NCBI GenBank assembly: GCA_030156435.1 | Contig: JASGMM010000003.1 | Span: forward strand, 1 to 59,930 | From: Clostridiales bacterium | GTDB lineage: Bacteria > Bacillota > Clostridia > Mahellales > Mahellaceae | Length of the DNA stretch: 59,930 nt | Reading direction: 5' to 3' | Part shown: positions 43,965-53,525 of the stretch, in pieces | Numbering within the stretch: the first letter of the stretch is position 1 | Layout: every line of letters begins with the position of its first letter | Position numbers and translations under genes: made by a program | Notes under the pieces: model-generated | Seen by the model: only the letters and a program-made list of their open reading frames with translations | Databases searched by the model: none | Told to the model about the DNA's origin: nothing

Positions 43965-44681
43965 ATGAAGGTCCGCAATTTTCACATAAAAGACAGCTTT
44001 TGGATAAATATCATAATAGCTGTGCTATTAATAGCTTTACTAGCAATAGTAGTAAACCGTAAGCCCGAGGCCGTGTTCAATACTTACGTAAATACACCGG
44101 TTTATAAAGGTGATGTATCGAAGCCGCTGATCGCTTTTGCATGCAGTGTGGCAGACGGCGCTGAATACATACCGCCTATGCTGAAAATACTTAAAGACAA
44201 CGATATTAAAGTCACATTTTTTGTAACCGGTCGCTGGGCTAAGCAACATCCGGATCTATTGATGCAGATGGTGTCTGAAGGCCATGAGATAGGTAATCAT
44301 GGTTTTAATTATGATATGCCGACACAGCTTTCATCGGAGCAAAATAAAAAGGGAATTCTGGATACCGAAAGAATTATAGCAGATATAGTCGGTATAAAGA
44401 CAACGTTATTTTCTCCACCTTACGGCGATTATGATCGGCAAGTACTTAGAGTAACTGAAAGTTTGGGCTATAAGACCGTGATATGTAGCATAGATACACT
44501 CGATTTAATAGACGATGGCTATCAGGCTATAATAGAACGCACATTGAAAAACCCCGGCAATGGGGATATAATATCGATACATCCTACCAGAGATACATTG
44601 GTTGCATTACCTATAATGATACGTGAGCTTAAAAGCCGCGGTCTCAATATATGTTGTGTGGGCGATGTAATATCCGGTTGA
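43965..44681 (+). CDS. Polysaccharide deacetylase-like protein with degenerate active site (YlxY position)
   Basis: 238 residues. A membrane anchor (INIIIAVLLIALLAIVV, 14-30) precedes a NodB-type domain: VTFFVTGRWAKQHPDLL, EGHEIGNHGFNYD and SPPYGDYDRQVLRVTESLGY. The usual first motif TFDDG reads CSVADG (residues 60-65), losing the catalytic-base Asp; the second motif NHxxxH reads NHGFNYD, losing the second His. So the fold is kept, but activity is doubtful. In Bacillus ylxY also follows pnp. GGGTGATTAG precedes the ATG. Confidence 0.88.
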   Translation: MKVRNFHIKDSFWINIIIAVLLIALLAIVVNRKPEAVFNTYVNTPVYKGDVSKPLIAFACSVADGAEYIPPMLKILKDNDIKVTFFVTGRWAKQHPDLLMQMVSEGHEIGNHGFNYDMPTQLSSEQNKKGILDTERIIADIVGIKTTLFSPPYGDYDRQVLRVTESLGYKTVICSIDTLDLIDDGYQAIIERTLKNPGNGDIISIHPTRDTLVALPIMIRELKSRGLNICCVGDVISG

Positions 44682-44684
44682 CGC

Positions 44685-44713
44685 TTGCTATGCGTTAAGC
44701 ATTATGCTATACT
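44685..44713 (+). promoter_or_regulatory. Promoter of the fapR-plsX-fab operon
   Basis: TTGCTA (44685-44690) and TATACT (44708-44713), 17-nt spacer; the -35 lies just after the deacetylase-like gene. Confidence 0.7.
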
Positions 44714-44716
44714 ATT

Positions 44717-44733
44717 CTAGTATCAGGTATTAG
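44717..44733 (+). promoter_or_regulatory. FapR operator
   Basis: CTAGTATCAGGTATTAG is a 17-bp inverted repeat. Its complement CTAATACCTGATACTAG follows the FapR consensus TTAGTACCTxxTACTAA closely. It covers the predicted transcription start, so FapR binding should block the operon until malonyl-CoA releases it. Confidence 0.85.
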
Positions 44734-44775
44734 AAGCAGCATATAAGCCAAATATGCCAAAGCGGAGGTGGTAGG

Positions 44776-45339
44776 GTGAGCCGAGGGATTCCCAAACAAG
44801 AAAGGCAGGCAGCATTGCTGATGAAATTAAAGCAGGACCCGTTCCTCACTGATGAGGAATTAAGTCGTGCTTTTTGCGTTAGTATACAAACCATACGTTT
44901 AGATAGGATGGAAATAGGTATACCGGAGCTTAGACAACGCATACGCGAGCTGGCCGCTGAAAGCTATGGTAAAGTAAAATCGATAAGCGGTAAAGAGATA
45001 GTGGGAGAATTGATAGACTTAGAGCTTGGTAAAAGCGGTATATCAGTACTTCAAACCGATAATCAGATGGCTTTTGAGAAAACCAGAGTGGTTAGAGGGC
45101 ATTTTATATTTGCTCAAGCCGAATCATTGGCTATTGCCGTTATAGATGCTCCTGTAGCGTTGACCGGTGTAGCCAATATTAAATATAAAATCCCTGTTCA
45201 TGCAGGGGAGAAATTGGTAGCAAAAGCGGAGGTGGTAAGAGTAAGGGCTAATAAATACTTTGTATGGGTAAAAACGAAGGTAAGGGACAATGAGGCCTTT
45301 AGAGGGAAATTCATATTGGTCTCGTTGCAAAACGGTTGA
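44776..45339 (+). CDS. fapR: Fatty acid and phospholipid biosynthesis regulator FapR
   Basis: 187 residues. N-terminal helix-turn-helix: [20 protein letters not shown] and [18 protein letters not shown]. The C-terminal hot-dog domain binds malonyl-CoA ([20 protein letters not shown]). The start is GTG 44776 after GGAGGTGG. It represses its own operon through the operator at 44717-44733. Confidence 0.96.
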   Translation: MSRGIPKQERQAALLMKLKQDPFLTDEELSRAFCVSIQTIRLDRMEIGIPELRQRIRELAAESYGKVKSISGKEIVGELIDLELGKSGISVLQTDNQMAFEKTRVVRGHFIFAQAESLAIAVIDAPVALTGVANIKYKIPVHAGEKLVAKAEVVRVRANKYFVWVKTKVRDNEAFRGKFILVSLQNG

Positions 45340-45352
45340 AGGAGGACTCATC

Positions 45353-46372
45353 ATGCGTATAGCCGTAGATGCTATGGGAGGCGATTATGCACCACATGAG
45401 ATAGTAAAAGGATGCATAGAGGCCTTAGATGCTTATAAAACCCACGATATAGATATAGTGCTGGTGGGTCAACAACAAGCTATAGAAGATTTGCTGCAAG
45501 GATATGCTTATGATAAATCGCGGTTGAGCATAGAGAACGCATTGCAGGTTATCGGCAATGACGAAAAACCCATTAACGCTATAAAAAAGAAAAAAGATTC
45601 TTCCATGATGATAGGGCTTCAAATGCTTAAAGAGGGAAAGGCCGATGCTTTTATATCGGCTGGCAATACAGGTGCTTTGATGGCAGGCGCATTATTGAAA
45701 GTGGGCCGCATAGAAGGGATAGACAGACCAGCATTGGCTCCGGTTATTCCTACGGCACAAGGCGGAAGTTTGCTGGTGGATGCAGGTGCTAATATAGAAT
45801 GCAAGCCTGAAAATCTCATGCAATTTGCAGTAATGGGCTCTGTATACATGGAAAAGGTTTTGAATGTTATATCGCCTCGCGTCGGTTTGGTGAACGTGGG
45901 CGAGGAGGAAACCAAGGGCAACGATGTTATACAGGAAGCTTACGGACTTATAAAATCCACTCATCTTAATTTTATAGGTAATATAGAAGCCAGGGATATC
46001 CCTGCCGGCAAGGCTGACGTCATAGTATGCGACGGTTTTGTAGGCAACGTTATATTAAAACTTCTGGAAGGCATAGCATCGTCGCTTTTTAATATACTTA
46101 AACAAAATATATTGAAAAGCTGGCGCGCTAAATTAGGCGCACTTTTATTGATGCCGACATTAAAAGAACTTATGAAAGAGTGGGATTATGCAGAATATGG
46201 AGGGGCACTGCTGCTAGGCATAGACGGTTTGGTTATAAAATCACATGGAAGCTCTGATGCATCCGCAATAAAAAATGCCATCAAACAAGCCGATATATTC
46301 GTTTCTAAGGGCGTTTTAACGCAAATCCGAAATGAAATAGTTATGATAGAGGATAGGAGTAATGAACAATAA
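45353..46372 (+). CDS. plsX: Phosphate acyltransferase PlsX
   Basis: 339 residues. IAVDAMGGDYAPHEIVKGCI, SAGNTGALMAGALLKVGRIE and VCDGFVGNVILKLLEG are typical. It converts acyl-ACP to acyl-phosphate for phospholipid synthesis. GGAGGACT lies before ATG 45353; the frame upstream lies inside fapR. It overlaps fabH by 11 nt. Confidence 0.97.
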   Translation: MRIAVDAMGGDYAPHEIVKGCIEALDAYKTHDIDIVLVGQQQAIEDLLQGYAYDKSRLSIENALQVIGNDEKPINAIKKKKDSSMMIGLQMLKEGKADAFISAGNTGALMAGALLKVGRIEGIDRPALAPVIPTAQGGSLLVDAGANIECKPENLMQFAVMGSVYMEKVLNVISPRVGLVNVGEEETKGNDVIQEAYGLIKSTHLNFIGNIEARDIPAGKADVIVCDGFVGNVILKLLEGIASSLFNILKQNILKSWRAKLGALLLMPTLKELMKEWDYAEYGGALLLGIDGLVIKSHGSSDASAIKNAIKQADIFVSKGVLTQIRNEIVMIEDRSNEQ

Positions 46373-47357
46373 GATTTCAGCTGGTATATTAGGTTTAGGC
46401 AGTTATATGCCTGAAAAGATACTGACTAATTTTGATTTGGAAAAAATGGTAGACACATCAGACGAATGGATTCGCACCCGGACAGGCATAAGCGAACGCC
46501 GCATAGCCGATCCAAATGATGCGACGTCCGATATGGCGACAAGGGCGGCATTGAAGGCATTGGATGATGCGGGGGTATCGGCTGCCGATATAGATATGAT
46601 AATAGTGGCCACTATAACACCCGATATGATATTTCCTGCGACAGCATGCATCGTGCAGGACAATATAGGTGCTAAGAATGCAGCTGCTTTTGATTTGGAA
46701 GCCGCTTGTTCTGGTTTTATATATGGTTTGAGCATAGCCAAACAATTTATAGAAACGGGGACGTATAGATATGTATTGGTAATAGCTGCGGACATACTCT
46801 CAAGAATCACAGATTGGCAAGACAGAAACACATGCGTATTGTTCGGCGATGGTGCCGGAGCTGCGGTGGTAGGACCTGTGGAAGAAGGATATGGCATATT
46901 GTCTACATATCTCGGTTCGGATGGCTCGGGCGGAAAATATCTGCACATAAAAGCAGGTGGATCGCGTATGCCGGCTTCCCATGAAACTGTGGACAAAAGA
47001 TTGCATTATATGTATATGGATGGCGGGGAGGTATTTAAGTTTGCTGTTAAAATAATGGATACTGCATCGATGGAAGCCATAGAGAGGGCTGGATTGAAGC
47101 CAGATGATATAGACTGGTTTGTGCCGCATCAGGCCAATATACGTATAATTGAATCGGCAAGAAGGCGGTTGGGGATATCGCCGGAAAGGGTGTGCCTTAC
47201 TATACACAAGTACGGAAATATGTCGGCGGCTACTATACCGGTTACTTTGGATGAGGCGGCACACGAAGATAAATTTAAAAAAGGCGACAATATTGTTTTG
47301 GTAGGATTCGGAGGCGGTCTGACGTGGGCCTCCTGTGTACTGAAATGGTCGAAATAA
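46362..47357 (+). CDS. fabH: 3-oxoacyl-ACP synthase III
   Basis: 331 residues. Catalytic Cys in LEAACSGFIYGLSIA, His in FVPHQANIRI, Asn in YGNMSAATIPV. TSDEWIRTRTGISERRIAD is the typical N-terminal text. It condenses acetyl-CoA or branched starters with malonyl-ACP to begin fatty-acid synthesis. Confidence 0.97.
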   Translation: MNNKISAGILGLGSYMPEKILTNFDLEKMVDTSDEWIRTRTGISERRIADPNDATSDMATRAALKALDDAGVSAADIDMIIVATITPDMIFPATACIVQDNIGAKNAAAFDLEAACSGFIYGLSIAKQFIETGTYRYVLVIAADILSRITDWQDRNTCVLFGDGAGAAVVGPVEEGYGILSTYLGSDGSGGKYLHIKAGGSRMPASHETVDKRLHYMYMDGGEVFKFAVKIMDTASMEAIERAGLKPDDIDWFVPHQANIRIIESARRRLGISPERVCLTIHKYGNMSAATIPVTLDEAAHEDKFKKGDNIVLVGFGGGLTWASCVLKWSK

Positions 47358-47375
47358 TGACAGGATGGTGATAAA

Positions 47376-48323
47376 GTGCTTCATACGACCATATGTGATT
47401 TATTAAATATTCGGTATCCTATTATTCAAGGAGGAATGGCGTGGGTAGCCACAGCTGAATTGGCTGCGGCTGTTTCCAACGGTGGCGGATTGGGCATCAT
47501 AGGTGCCGGAAATGCTCCCAGCGAATTTGTCAGACAACAGATACGCAAAGCTAAAACATTGACCGACAAGCCATTTGGCGTTAATGTCATGCTTATGTCG
47601 CCATACGCCGATGATGTTGTAAAAGTAATATGTGAGGAGAAAGTTCCTGTTGTTACTACGGGGGCGGGCAATCCGGCTAAATATATATCGGATTTAAAAA
47701 GTACCGGTTGTAAAGTAATCCCTGTAATACCTTCGGTTGCTTTGGCCAAGCGCATGGAAAAGGTCGGAGCTGATGCGTTGGTGGCTGAAGGTCACGAATC
47801 TGGAGGTCATATAGGTGAACTTACCACCATGGTTTTGATACCTCAGGTGGTCGATGTAGTTAATATACCCGTTATAGCAGCCGGCGGCATTGCTGATGGA
47901 AGAGGCATGGCGGCGGCGCTGGCATTAGGTGCTCAGGGGGTGCAGATGGGCACTCGCTTTGTATGCTCTACCGAATGCACCGCACATGAACATTATAAAG
48001 AAGCCATAGTTAATGCCGGCGATAGGGATGCTGTCGTTACAGGTAGACCTACGGGGCATCCCGTAAGGGTGTTGAAGAACAAATTAACAGCCCAATACGA
48101 TAAACTGGAGCAGGAGCATGCTTCGACAGATGAATTGGAAGCATTGGGTACCGGCAGGCTTAAGGCGGCGGTAGTGGACGGAGATGCTGAATACGGTTCG
48201 ATTATGGCCGGCCAGATAGCCGGCTTGATAAATGATATAAAACCGGCAGCGGCTATAATACAGGATGTTATATCTCAGGCGGCCGATATTATAAGTCGTA
48301 TGCAGGGTTTGTTAGATAAATAA
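47376..48323 (+). CDS. fabK: Enoyl-ACP reductase II (FMN-dependent)
   Basis: 315 residues, nitronate-monooxygenase-like TIM barrel: YPIIQGGMAWVATAELAAAV, EGHESGGHIGELTTMVLIPQ, PVIAAGGIADGRGMAAALAL and GVQMGTRFVCSTEC. FabK performs the last reduction of the elongation cycle and replaces FabI; no fabI is in the window. The start is GTG 47376. Confidence 0.95.
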   Translation: MLHTTICDLLNIRYPIIQGGMAWVATAELAAAVSNGGGLGIIGAGNAPSEFVRQQIRKAKTLTDKPFGVNVMLMSPYADDVVKVICEEKVPVVTTGAGNPAKYISDLKSTGCKVIPVIPSVALAKRMEKVGADALVAEGHESGGHIGELTTMVLIPQVVDVVNIPVIAAGGIADGRGMAAALALGAQGVQMGTRFVCSTECTAHEHYKEAIVNAGDRDAVVTGRPTGHPVRVLKNKLTAQYDKLEQEHASTDELEALGTGRLKAAVVDGDAEYGSIMAGQIAGLINDIKPAAAIIQDVISQAADIISRMQGLLDK

Positions 48324-48351
48324 AAGGACAGGGGGAGGAAGGTATATACTT

Positions 48352-49290
48352 ATGGGAAAGATTGCTTTTATATTCCCGGGCCAAGGAGCTCAGTATGCTG
48401 GGATGGGACAACAATTGGCCCTTCGGTATGCCGAGGTTAGCGAGATTTTCAAAGCTGCTTCGGAAGCGCTTGGTTATGACATGGCCAAACTGTGTTTTGA
48501 AGGACCAGATGAAGTGCTCAAACAGACTGAGATAACCCAGCCGTCTATATTCACTGTAAGTATGGCATGCGCCAAAGCATTGGAGATAAACGGCGTGGTG
48601 CCGGATATGGCGGCCGGGCTCAGTTTAGGTGAATACGGAGCGTTGACCGTAGCCAATGCTATAGATTTTGCTGATGCCGTTAAGCTTTTAAGGCAGCGTG
48701 GCAGATTTATGCAGGAGGCTGTTCCTATAGGGCAAGGAGCAATGGCTGCTATCATAGGGCTTGATAAAGAAACTGTAGAGCAGGTTTGCAAAGAAGCGTC
48801 GGAATATGGCGTAGTAGAACCGGCTAATTACAATTGTCCTGGGCAGATCGTCATATCAGGCCAAACTGTGGCTGTTCAGAAGGCTTCCGAGATGGCCAAA
48901 GAAAAAGGCGCCAAAAGGGCTATTATGTTAGAAGTCAGTGCTCCGTTTCATTGCAGCTTGCTGAAATCGGCTGGCGACAGACTCGCTGAAGTATTAGAGA
49001 GTGTAAGTATAAACAAACCTGCGATACCTGTCATAGCCAATGTTACGGCTGAAGAGGTATCCAGTCCTGAGGATATACGCCAGCTGCTCATTGAACAGGT
49101 AAGCAGTCCGGTGCGCTGGGAAGAGAGCGTGAGAAGGATGATAGCCATGGGAGCTGATACATTTATAGAAGTAGGGCCAGGTAAGGCGCTCAGCGGCTTT
49201 GTAAAAAAGATAAGCAAGGATGTAAAGGTGATGAATGTGGAAGATATTCAGTCCCTTGAGTCGGCGATTAGCCAATTGGAGGAACGATGA
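48352..49290 (+). CDS. fabD: Malonyl-CoA:ACP transacylase
   Basis: 312 residues. FIFPGQGAQYAGMGQQLALR, AAGLSLGEYGALTVANAIDF (the catalytic Ser sits in a GLSLG variant of the usual GHSLG motif) and EVSAPFHCSLL for the His. It loads malonyl onto ACP. It overlaps fabG by 4 nt. Confidence 0.96.
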   Translation: MGKIAFIFPGQGAQYAGMGQQLALRYAEVSEIFKAASEALGYDMAKLCFEGPDEVLKQTEITQPSIFTVSMACAKALEINGVVPDMAAGLSLGEYGALTVANAIDFADAVKLLRQRGRFMQEAVPIGQGAMAAIIGLDKETVEQVCKEASEYGVVEPANYNCPGQIVISGQTVAVQKASEMAKEKGAKRAIMLEVSAPFHCSLLKSAGDRLAEVLESVSINKPAIPVIANVTAEEVSSPEDIRQLLIEQVSSPVRWEESVRRMIAMGADTFIEVGPGKALSGFVKKISKDVKVMNVEDIQSLESAISQLEER

Positions 49291-50036
49291 ACGACATGCT
49301 TAAAGATAAGGTGGCCTTGATAACTGGTGCTTCACGAGGCATAGGAAAGGCTGCAGCTATAAAACTAGGTTCAGAAGGTGCAAAAGTGGCCGTTAATTAC
49401 TTGAAGAATGCTGATGCTGCGGCGAAAGTAGTGGATATAATAAACAGCAATGGTGGCGATGCCGTGGCTATTCAAGGCGATACCAGCGTGCGAGAGCATG
49501 CAGCCGATGTTGTAAATAGGACATTGGAGCACTATGGCACCATCGATATACTAGTGAATAATGCTGGTATAACGAGAGATAATTTGTTGATGAGAATGTC
49601 GCAGGATGATTGGCAGAAAGTCATAGATATTAATCTAGGTAGCGTATTTAACTGTACGCAGGCAGTTTGCCGCACCATGATAAAAAAACGCACCGGGACT
49701 ATAATAAACATCGCTTCAGTGGTTGGTTTGACGGGTAATGCAGGGCAGGCTAATTACGCTGCCGCCAAAGCAGGTATAATCGGTTTTACCAAAGCAGTGG
49801 CCAAAGAGTTGTCCAGCAGGGGTATAACCGTAAATGCAGTGGCACCCGGTTTTATAAAAACCGACATGACGGATACACTGGCCGATAGCGTAAAAGAGCA
49901 AGTGTTAAACAATATACCATTACACAGGTTCGGTGAACCGGAAGAAGTAGCTGAATTGATAGCGTTTTTAGCTGGCGAAGGGGCAAAATATATAACCGGT
50001 CAAGTAATTAATATTGACGGGGGCTTAGTTATGTAA
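49287..50036 (+). CDS. fabG: 3-oxoacyl-ACP reductase
   Basis: 249 residues, short-chain dehydrogenase. NADPH loop ALITGASRGIGKAAAIKLG, VNNAGITRDNLLMRM, and the catalytic YxxxK in NYAAAKAGIIGFTKAVAKEL. First reduction in fatty-acid elongation. Confidence 0.97.
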   Translation: MNDMLKDKVALITGASRGIGKAAAIKLGSEGAKVAVNYLKNADAAAKVVDIINSNGGDAVAIQGDTSVREHAADVVNRTLEHYGTIDILVNNAGITRDNLLMRMSQDDWQKVIDINLGSVFNCTQAVCRTMIKKRTGTIINIASVVGLTGNAGQANYAAAKAGIIGFTKAVAKELSSRGITVNAVAPGFIKTDMTDTLADSVKEQVLNNIPLHRFGEPEEVAELIAFLAGEGAKYITGQVINIDGGLVM

Positions 50037-50085
50037 TATTATCTTATGGAGGAGCTTTGCTTTAAAGTTTGAAGGGAGGTGAAAG

Positions 50086-50319
50086 ATGATGTTATTTGAG
50101 AAAATAAGAGATGTTATAGTGGACCAGTTGGGCGTGGAGCCCGATGAGGTCAAACTGGAGTCGTCTTTTATAGATGATTTAGGGGCTGATTCATTGGATA
50201 TAGTGGAATTGATAATGGCATTGGAAGAGGAATTTGATATGGAGATTCCGGATGAAGAAGCTGAGAAATTGACTACAGTAAACGACGTGGTGGAATACAT
50301 AAAGAGCCATCAGGCGTAA
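50086..50319 (+). CDS. acpP: Acyl carrier protein
   Basis: 77 residues, acidic. Phosphopantetheine attachment Ser in [20 protein letters not shown]. It carries the growing acyl chain. GGGAGGTG precedes the start. It is followed by a terminator-like hairpin before fabF. Confidence 0.98.
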   Translation: MMLFEKIRDVIVDQLGVEPDEVKLESSFIDDLGADSLDIVELIMALEEEFDMEIPDEEAEKLTTVNDVVEYIKSHQA

Positions 50320-50331
50320 TTTGCTGGATAG

Positions 50332-50362
50332 GTCCCGCAGCAGTTACTTACTGCGGGACTTT
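50332..50362 (+). terminator. Hairpin after acpP
   Basis: GTCCCGCAG (50332-50340) pairs perfectly with CTGCGGGAC (50351-50359), then TTT. The short T-run suggests partial termination, allowing more acpP than fabF transcript. Confidence 0.65.
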
Positions 50363-50439
50363 AAAAAATACGTATTCAAGCTAGCGCTTTTTATATATAT
50401 TTTAACTTTTTAATTTTCTAACCAAAAATGGAGGTAGAA

Positions 50440-51684
50440 ATGAGCAACCGAGTAGTGATAACAGGTATGGGAGCCGTCACGCCTTTGGGCATAGGTAAAG
50501 ATATATTTTGGGACAATATAAAGAACGGCGTGTCTGGCATAGATAAAATACAGCGTTTTGACGCCTCAGCATTTACCACGCAGATAGCAGGCGAAGTGCT
50601 GGATTTTAAACCTGAGGACTATATAGATCGAAAAGAAGCCAAGCGCATGGACAGATTTACACAATTTGCCATAGCATCGGCCGCTATGGCCGTGAATGAT
50701 GCAGGTATAAACCTGGATGATATGGATAAAAACAGGCTTGGCGTCGTTATGGGCGTAGGCATAGGGGGTATAGCTACCTTTGAGGAGCAGCACACGCTTC
50801 TCAATACTAAAGGACCTGGCCGTATAAGCCCATTCTTCGTTCCCATGATCATAACCAATATAGCCGCTGGCCAAATAGCTATAGCATATGGTGCAAAAGG
50901 GTACAATACAACTATAGTAACGGCGTGTGCTTCGGCTACCAATGCCATAGGAGAAGCGTTCAGGGTTATAAGGGACGGCTATGCCGATGTTATGTTTACC
51001 GGTGGAGCAGAGGCAGCCGTTACACCGTTGGCCTTGGCAGGATTCTGCGCGATGAAAGCCTTATCCACGCGCAACGATGATCCAAAATCGGCTAGCAGCC
51101 CATTTGATGCTAAGCGTGATGGTTTTGTCATGGGCGAGGGAGCTGGTGTTCTTATGCTCGAAAGCCTGGATCATGCAGTTAAACGCGGTGCTCATATATA
51201 TGCTGAAGTAGTAGGCTATGGAGTTACGTGCGATGCATACCATATCACTGCTCCTGCTCCGGAAGGCGAAGGTGGGGCAAGGGCTATGAGCAATGCGCTC
51301 GAGGATGCCGGTGTAAAGCCCGACCAAGTGGATTATATAAATGCCCACGGTACATCAACGCCATATAACGATAAATTCGAAACAATGGCCATCAAAAGCG
51401 TTTTCGGACAGCATGCGTATGAGCTTGCTGTAAGCTCCACGAAATCTATGACAGGGCATCTTTTGGGTGCCACAGGAGCTATCGAGGCCATTGCCAGCGC
51501 CATGGCCATACAAGAAGGTTTTATTCCGCCTACCATAAATTACGAAGATCCTGATCCCGAATGCGATTTGGATTATGTGCCTAATAAAGGGCGCGCGGCC
51601 GATATAGAATATGCCATGTCCAATTCATTCGGCTTTGGCGGACAAAATGCAGTGCTGTTATTTAGAAAATATATGACTGATTAA
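50440..51684 (+). CDS. fabF: 3-oxoacyl-ACP synthase II
   Basis: 414 residues. [20 protein letters not shown], catalytic Cys in [17 protein letters not shown], His in [11 protein letters not shown] and [20 protein letters not shown]. It is the elongating condensing enzyme. ATG 50440 follows GAGG (50431-50434). Confidence 0.97.
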   Translation: MSNRVVITGMGAVTPLGIGKDIFWDNIKNGVSGIDKIQRFDASAFTTQIAGEVLDFKPEDYIDRKEAKRMDRFTQFAIASAAMAVNDAGINLDDMDKNRLGVVMGVGIGGIATFEEQHTLLNTKGPGRISPFFVPMIITNIAAGQIAIAYGAKGYNTTIVTACASATNAIGEAFRVIRDGYADVMFTGGAEAAVTPLALAGFCAMKALSTRNDDPKSASSPFDAKRDGFVMGEGAGVLMLESLDHAVKRGAHIYAEVVGYGVTCDAYHITAPAPEGEGGARAMSNALEDAGVKPDQVDYINAHGTSTPYNDKFETMAIKSVFGQHAYELAVSSTKSMTGHLLGATGAIEAIASAMAIQEGFIPPTINYEDPDPECDLDYVPNKGRAADIEYAMSNSFGFGGQNAVLLFRKYMTD

Positions 51685-51736
51685 TTAATATGGACATTGT
51701 GCGAAAGAGGGGGCGGACATAATAGATAAAAGCCGT

Positions 51737-52423
51737 TTGGAGCGGTTAAAAGAGCTCATGGATCTTTTGGGTTATAGATTTAATGATATCAATAAGCTGC
51801 ATGAGGCCTTAACCCATAGCTCATATGCATACGAGCACGGTCTGGATTATTATAATGAGCGTTTGGAATTGTTGGGCGACTCGGTATTAAACCTTATCAT
51901 TACTGATTATCTATTTGTCACCTATCCTGAGCTCTCAGAAGGGAACTTATCTAAGCTGCGTTCCAATATAGTTTCCGAGAAACCACTTTATAAAGTGGCT
52001 GCGGCAATGAATCTTGGCTCATATCTTTTATTAAGCCGTGGCGAGAAGCTGAGCCACGGCGATATGCGCCCGTCAACATTAGCCGATACCGTGGAAGCTA
52101 TAATAGGAGCGGTATATCTGGACGGTGGCTTCGATGCTGCCAAAGTATTTGTCCTATCCCTGCTTGCTCCTATAATAGAAGAAACAGCTGCTATATCGAA
52201 TTTCAACGATTATAAGAGCGAGCTGCAGGAGCGCTTGCAGATCGACGGTTACTCTGATATAAAATATGAAATAATAAGGGAAGAGGGGCCAGACCACGAT
52301 AAGATGTTTTTTGCAGAGGTAAAAGTGGACGGCAAGCCAGTTGGACAAGGCAGCGGCAGGAGCAAAAAGGATGCCGAGCAAAAAGCCGCGCAACAGGCTT
52401 TGGGTGAATTATTCGGCGTATAG
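51737..52423 (+). CDS. rnc: Ribonuclease III
   Basis: 228 residues. The RNase III signature is NERLELLGDSVLNLIITDYL; acidic metal ligands follow in LADTVEAIIGAVYLDGGF. The C-terminal dsRNA-binding domain reads DYKSELQERLQIDGYSDIKY with SKKDAEQKAAQQAL. It cuts double-stranded RNA in rRNA processing. The TTG start listed has no nearby ribosome-binding site; a strong GAGGGGGCGG (51707-51716) instead points to an ATA at 51719 or 51722 in the same frame. Confidence 0.95.
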   Translation: MERLKELMDLLGYRFNDINKLHEALTHSSYAYEHGLDYYNERLELLGDSVLNLIITDYLFVTYPELSEGNLSKLRSNIVSEKPLYKVAAAMNLGSYLLLSRGEKLSHGDMRPSTLADTVEAIIGAVYLDGGFDAAKVFVLSLLAPIIEETAAISNFNDYKSELQERLQIDGYSDIKYEIIREEGPDHDKMFFAEVKVDGKPVGQGSGRSKKDAEQKAAQQALGELFGV

Positions 52424-52437
52424 AGGATGAGAACAGG

Positions 52438-53520
52438 ATGAAGAACCGCAAGAGGTATATAATACCTGTTTTTATACCTCAGCAAGGTTGCTCGTTTCAA
52501 TGTATATATTGCAATCAATATGCCATTACTGGTATGCGCCAGGATATATTAAGTCAGGCCGATAAGATATTGAGACAAGCCATTTTGACTGCTCCCTCAG
52601 GTATCGATATAGAAGTAGCCTTTTATGGCGGTACATTTACCGCTATGCCAGAAGATACTCAGGAAAGCTTGTTAAAGCTTGCAGCTTCATATAGGCGATA
52701 TGCAAATATCACTGATATAAGGCTCTCCACGCGTCCGGACTATATAGACCCGCCTATATTGGATATGCTGTCGCACAACGGTGTTACTGTCATTGAGTTG
52801 GGCGCACAATCTATGGACGACACAGTACTTCATGCCAGCGGTCGTGGACATTCGTCGAAAGACGTAGAGGATGCGGCGTATTTGATTAAGGAATACGATA
52901 TTAAGCTGGGCATACAACTTATGGTGGGCTTGCCCTCAGACGATACGGACAAAGATATGCGCAGCGTAATTAAAGCTATAGATATAGGTGCTGATTTTAT
53001 AAGGATATACCCGACGTTGGTTATAAGAGATACACCTTTAGAGCGGCTTTACCTTAAAGGCAGGTATAAGCCGCTATCGCTGTATGATGCTGTGGCTGTT
53101 AGCGCTGGTATGCTATGTGTCTGTATAGCCAACGATATACCTGTAATACGCATAGGGCTTCAGCCTAGCGATGGTATCCAATTGGGCAAAGATGTTGTGG
53201 CAGGGCCGTTTCATCCGGCTTTCGGGGAGCTGGTAAAAAGCCACCTTTATCTGGACGCTATAAAGGATTCGCTAAAAAGTGTCAGATACGGAGAAAGCGA
53301 TGTTGTCACACTTCGAACCCATCCATCTGAGCTTTCCATTGTATTAGGCCAAAAACGTTCCAATGTGCAAGGGCTTATGGATCTGGGATTAAAGAAAGTG
53401 GATGTAATCCCATCGTCGGATGTAGAGGCCGGTAATATACAATTAGAAATTGCTTCATGGGGGCTGTATAATATGAGTATAAAAGATTACTGTCGTCGGC
53501 GATGTGAAGGGAGGATATGA
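52438..53520 (+). CDS. Elp3-like radical SAM protein
   Basis: 360 residues. The iron-sulfur site is QGCSFQCIYCNQYAITG near residue 20, followed by VAFYGGTFTAMPEDTQESLL, RLSTRPDYIDPPILDML and ELGAQSMDDTVLHASGRGHS. This arrangement matches the Elp3/HemN-related proteins encoded between rnc and smc in Clostridia; there is no acetyltransferase domain. Substrate is unknown, with tRNA or another RNA possible. Confidence 0.9.
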   Translation: MKNRKRYIIPVFIPQQGCSFQCIYCNQYAITGMRQDILSQADKILRQAILTAPSGIDIEVAFYGGTFTAMPEDTQESLLKLAASYRRYANITDIRLSTRPDYIDPPILDMLSHNGVTVIELGAQSMDDTVLHASGRGHSSKDVEDAAYLIKEYDIKLGIQLMVGLPSDDTDKDMRSVIKAIDIGADFIRIYPTLVIRDTPLERLYLKGRYKPLSLYDAVAVSAGMLCVCIANDIPVIRIGLQPSDGIQLGKDVVAGPFHPAFGELVKSHLYLDAIKDSLKSVRYGESDVVTLRTHPSELSIVLGQKRSNVQGLMDLGLKKVDVIPSSDVEAGNIQLEIASWGLYNMSIKDYCRRRCEGRI

Positions 53521-53525
53521 ATGTT

